Source: Acanthaster planci (Eukaryota > Echinodermata > Asteroidea > Valvatida > Acanthasteridae). Taken from it: DNA of 64,000 nucleotides. The first letter of the stretch is position 1. The number at the start of each line of letters is the position of its first letter. The notes below the pieces were generated by a model that did no database searches, was not told the origin of the DNA, and worked only from the letters and a program-made list of their open reading frames with translations. The position numbers and the translations under genes were made by a program. The stretch lies in contig NW_019091516.1 in assembly GCF_001949145.1 (NCBI RefSeq), positions 479,196 through 543,195 on the forward strand, in the 5' to 3' direction. Positions 61,701-64,000 of the stretch are shown here, piece by piece.

Positions 61701-63268
61701 CCCTGGACACCATTTAATGAGCATAAACGCCCGACGCAAAACATATGTCAAAAAGCCGCTACGAGTATACGAAAAGATAATCTGACTTTCCAGTATATCA
61801 GAAGTATAAAAAAACGTTTATTAATATAACTTACGGCTGTACTGCTTGATGAAGTCTAAATAGTCTATCGTTTTACCAGGCCCTTCTCTAGCTGACACTA
61901 GTAGCTCGTCTATGCTTGGCTGGGGGATAGGATGTAACAGGCTATTACAAGCCCGCTGTAGAAGTTCCCTGGAGACATAACCCGACCTGCAATCACAATT
62001 AAAATAGTCAAAGTTAGTAAGCTTAGGTTCTGGGGCTTATCTATTTGGAATTGCATACTGCCTCATGTAACCCCCCAAAAGACTTTAATGACTGAAGATT
62101 CTGCTCGCAAAAATAGGGCACAAGAGTAAACCCTTTACAAAACGTGTTTTAATATCAACCGAATAATGATAGAATGGTTAGATGGTTCAGTGAATTGCGA
62201 TTGAGGTGCTTTGACGCTTACATACATGTTTTTATACAAAATTAATTGCCAAAATTATTGATTCATCCTTCTGATTTCATTTCGCATCACTTTAGTGGAT
62301 ATTATGTAAACAACATTCTATCAAGTTTGCCGCTAACATCCCTAGTAATGACGATTCCCGGTACTTTCAGAAGCAAAGTTAACCGATACCGTCAGTTATA
62401 CTCAGGTTTTCCTAAACATGTACTTACTTCATGGTATCATACTGCAAGAGTATGTTTCTCAAGATTGCACTGTTGTCTTCAGCGATCTTTTTCGCCTCAA
62501 TTACATCGTCCATGGAGTCAGGGGTCAGGATCATCTCTTCTTTCATGCTTGCCCTGAAAAAAATGCAAAATTCTGTCATTTTTGTCTGATAAAAAGGATG
62601 ATCGGTACATCTTAAAACTATAACAGCACGAACCCGTGTTGAAAATTTTCAACTCAGATTTGAAGTACAAATCAGGCATTATTTGAAAAAGCTCTTCTAA
62701 ACTGCTAAATGTACTTCAAACAAACCAGTACAAATGTGATTTGATAATGGTTTAATTAAAAAAGAACGTTCTGAGTACAATTTCTGCTTCATTTTGCGAA
62801 TAGACGTAGTAGTTACTGTTAGTCTTGACCCTAACCTCCCTTAGGTTACGTTACCCGGAGTTTCAGTTACATGGGAGATCTGTTGAATTAGTCTAGCTGT
62901 AAAAACCACTACGGGTGAATCATAGAATAATGCTGTAGACTCACTTCAAGACTTCATTGTCTTGCAGGAAACGTCCTTTAGCGATCTGCGTTGGTTCAAC
63001 AAAAGCTGCCGACTTGGGCTCTTTCGGCGTCGCATCATAGTCCCTCTGAAACGTTGACAGCTTGGGCTTGGGCACGGTGACGTTGTAGTCTCCTTTCCGG
63101 AAGACATAGGATTCTCTCTCCTCTTCCAACATTCTCTGGACCGTGGCGGCTGGGTCGCGGTCGATAACCTCTGTCTTAGAGCGGTGCAGGGCTGGTTGCA
63201 GCGGCTCGAGCTTAACGCCAGACTGCGGCCGGCCGGCCTTGAAGGAAAACACGGTCTCCGTTTGAAAG
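55712..63268 (-). CDS. EF-hand-type protein, 5'-partial, 12 exons (last ~640 aa)
   Basis: Coding exons: complement(62945..63268), (62428..62553), (61835..61986), (61088..61269), (60199..60309), (59472..59580), (58773..59160), (58206..58268), (57579..57740), (57204..57344), (56617..56711) and (55712..55782, stop TAA). Phases match at all 11 junctions. The first exon enters in mid-codon, so more exons lie beyond the window. Visible residues 1-108 are charged (STFQRDYDATPKEP). Residues 147-200 form a degenerate helix-loop-helix pair (YDTMKSGYVSREL, KTIDYLDFIKQY). Residues 202-470 are probably disordered. Two further EF-like loops are DPDHTGHVTKKV (505-516) and DKHNDDKVDYHQ (541-552). All four lack the usual Glu at position 12. 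The C-terminus reads HFFHADGSGENQFQSVTNQD then YIKPELMMAASI. The layout recalls cilium-associated EF-hand proteins such as EFHB or C1orf87, but I do not assign an orthologue. The gene could be a structural rather than calcium-sensing protein. Confidence 0.85.
56218..56355. repeat. Near-perfect palindrome with 60-bp arms
   Basis: The left arm 56218-56277 (AGTGCGCCTCCAAGAGTTTG onward) and right arm 56296-56355 are reverse complements with one difference (GCGACGCG versus GCAACGCG), around an 18-base spacer. Weaker pairing extends about 15 bases outward. Each arm carries ACCAATCAC, so inverted CCAAT motifs face each other. It sits in the last intron of the EF-hand gene. Confidence 0.9.
60749..60991. 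mobile_element. MITE with ~48-bp TIRs (GGGCCAATTTCATAGAGCTG)
   Basis: GGGCCAATTTCATAGAGCTG followed by CTTAAGCACAAACTTGCTTAAGCG is mirrored at 60943-60989 with few changes. GACCT occurs just outside both ends (60744-60748 and 60992-60996), a possible 5-bp target duplication. Each TIR contains a nested CTTAAGC..GCTTAAG repeat. It lies in an intron of the EF-hand gene and has no coding capacity. Confidence 0.85.
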
Positions 63269-64000
63269 CTACATGGAATTAAAAAGAGCAAGTAAATAAT
63301 CATAGTTTCACTGCCAGAAAGCGAACGTATTGCACTCAGTTCTTAGAAAATAATGCCAATCTGGGCCCTTTTCCAATACTCGACTTGGAATCCGTCTCAG
63401 GCTTCGTTCCCAAAACCCAAAGCGTTTACATTAAATAGGATTACTGTAATTTGTTGTTCTCTTCCATCTTATTTGATGCTTTTTGGCACTATTAGATTAA
63501 TTACTGCGCTTACAGCTGCAAAGTCAGCTAGCTAAAAAACAGGTGAAGCCTGAGACGGAGCCGAAGTTGAGTATTGCAAAACGGCCCAGGATGAGTGAAT
63601 TCCTATCAGGTCATTGTGATTCAGCTACTTTAGGTAAAAGAAGGTCATAAGTAGTCAGGAAGAACTGTCGTGCGTATGCTGTCGAGAAAACAAATTTAAA
63701 GGGCATTAGAGCTTCCCCCACAACTAGGGACCTTCTTGATGCGCGGTGGTCAGATGGCTAGATTCATCAATACTAAATTTGAATTGGGCATAATTCGATT
63801 GTCAAGTGGCGTCTGGAGTGTATAAGCAGGGGGTTGACAAACGTGAAGATTTGAGTCTAATCAATGCAGCGTATTTCCAAGGATGGATTTGCGCCGGGGA
63901 GATGTTCACAGTTCACAGAATATAGTGTTGTAATACACGTCGGGCAGGCCAAAACTCCAAAATTAATTAACATCTTTTGGGCGCAAATCCATCCTTGGGA
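63269..64000. other. 5' intron of the EF-hand gene
   Basis: The acceptor at 63269-63270 shows that the gene continues upstream. No further exon is recognisable to the window edge. The region contains a MITE copy at 63361-63588. Confidence 0.5.
63361..63588. mobile_element. MITE-like repeat, copy B
   Basis: The ends CTGGGCCCTTTTCCAATACT and the inverse of AGTATTGCAAAACGGCCCAG form 20-bp-plus TIRs with few mismatches. Inside, a second inverted pair, GTCTCAGGCTTC and GAAGCCTGAGAC, lies next to each TIR. It shares its interior with copy A at 30329-30570. It is non-coding and intronic. Confidence 0.82.

Noticed and set aside
1-64000. CRISPR array, operon or bacterial elements
   Set aside because: No spaced identical repeats were found. 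Introns, SINE/MITE content and animal gene families show that this is a eukaryotic genome.

Overview
The window is animal nuclear DNA. Genes are split by GT-AG introns, intergenic stretches are long and AT-rich, and there are no operons. Short foldback or inverted-repeat transposons are common, and a tRNA-derived SINE and two assembly gaps (N runs) are present. The gene content and repeat style fit a marine invertebrate deuterostome, such as an echinoderm or hemichordate. That assignment is an inference.

Layout: (1) 279-2105 (+), a 608-codon open frame for an unrecognised, low-complexity protein with a charged N-terminal coiled coil. (2) 4352-41204, five complete two-pore-domain potassium channel (K2P/KCNK) genes. 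Four are on the + strand (4352-5710, 20331-22453, 31621-34232, 37769-41204) and one is on the - strand (16353-18132). Each has two coding exons, with one phase-1 intron placed inside the first glycine codon of the pore-1 G-Y-G filter. (3) 43049-51733 (-), a six-exon epoxide hydrolase 4-like (EPHX4) gene with an N-terminal membrane anchor and a complete Asp-Asp-His catalytic set. (4) 55712-63268 (-), the last 12 exons of a gene for an EF-hand-type protein whose 5' end lies beyond the window.

The channel cluster is the main feature. Shared intron position and phase, a shared MK(A/P/L) start and a shared cap cysteine point to tandem duplication. Genes 2 and 3 are closest to each other and lie head to head. 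Gene 4 has Gln in place of Tyr in filter 1 (GQG) and GLG in filter 2, so its selectivity may differ. Genes 2 and 5 end in PDZ-ligand-like tails (ETTV, TSEL), while genes 1, 3 and 4 do not. The proteins would dimerise in the plasma membrane and carry background K+ current; which paralogues pair cannot be seen from DNA.

Between and inside the genes are at least seven separate short inverted-repeat elements. One has 8-bp hAT-like target duplications. Others include a tRNA-like core framed by about 85-bp inverted arms, a 27-bp minisatellite built around a telomere-like CTAACCCT motif, a near-perfect 60-bp-arm palindrome inside an intron, and a decayed transposase fragment.
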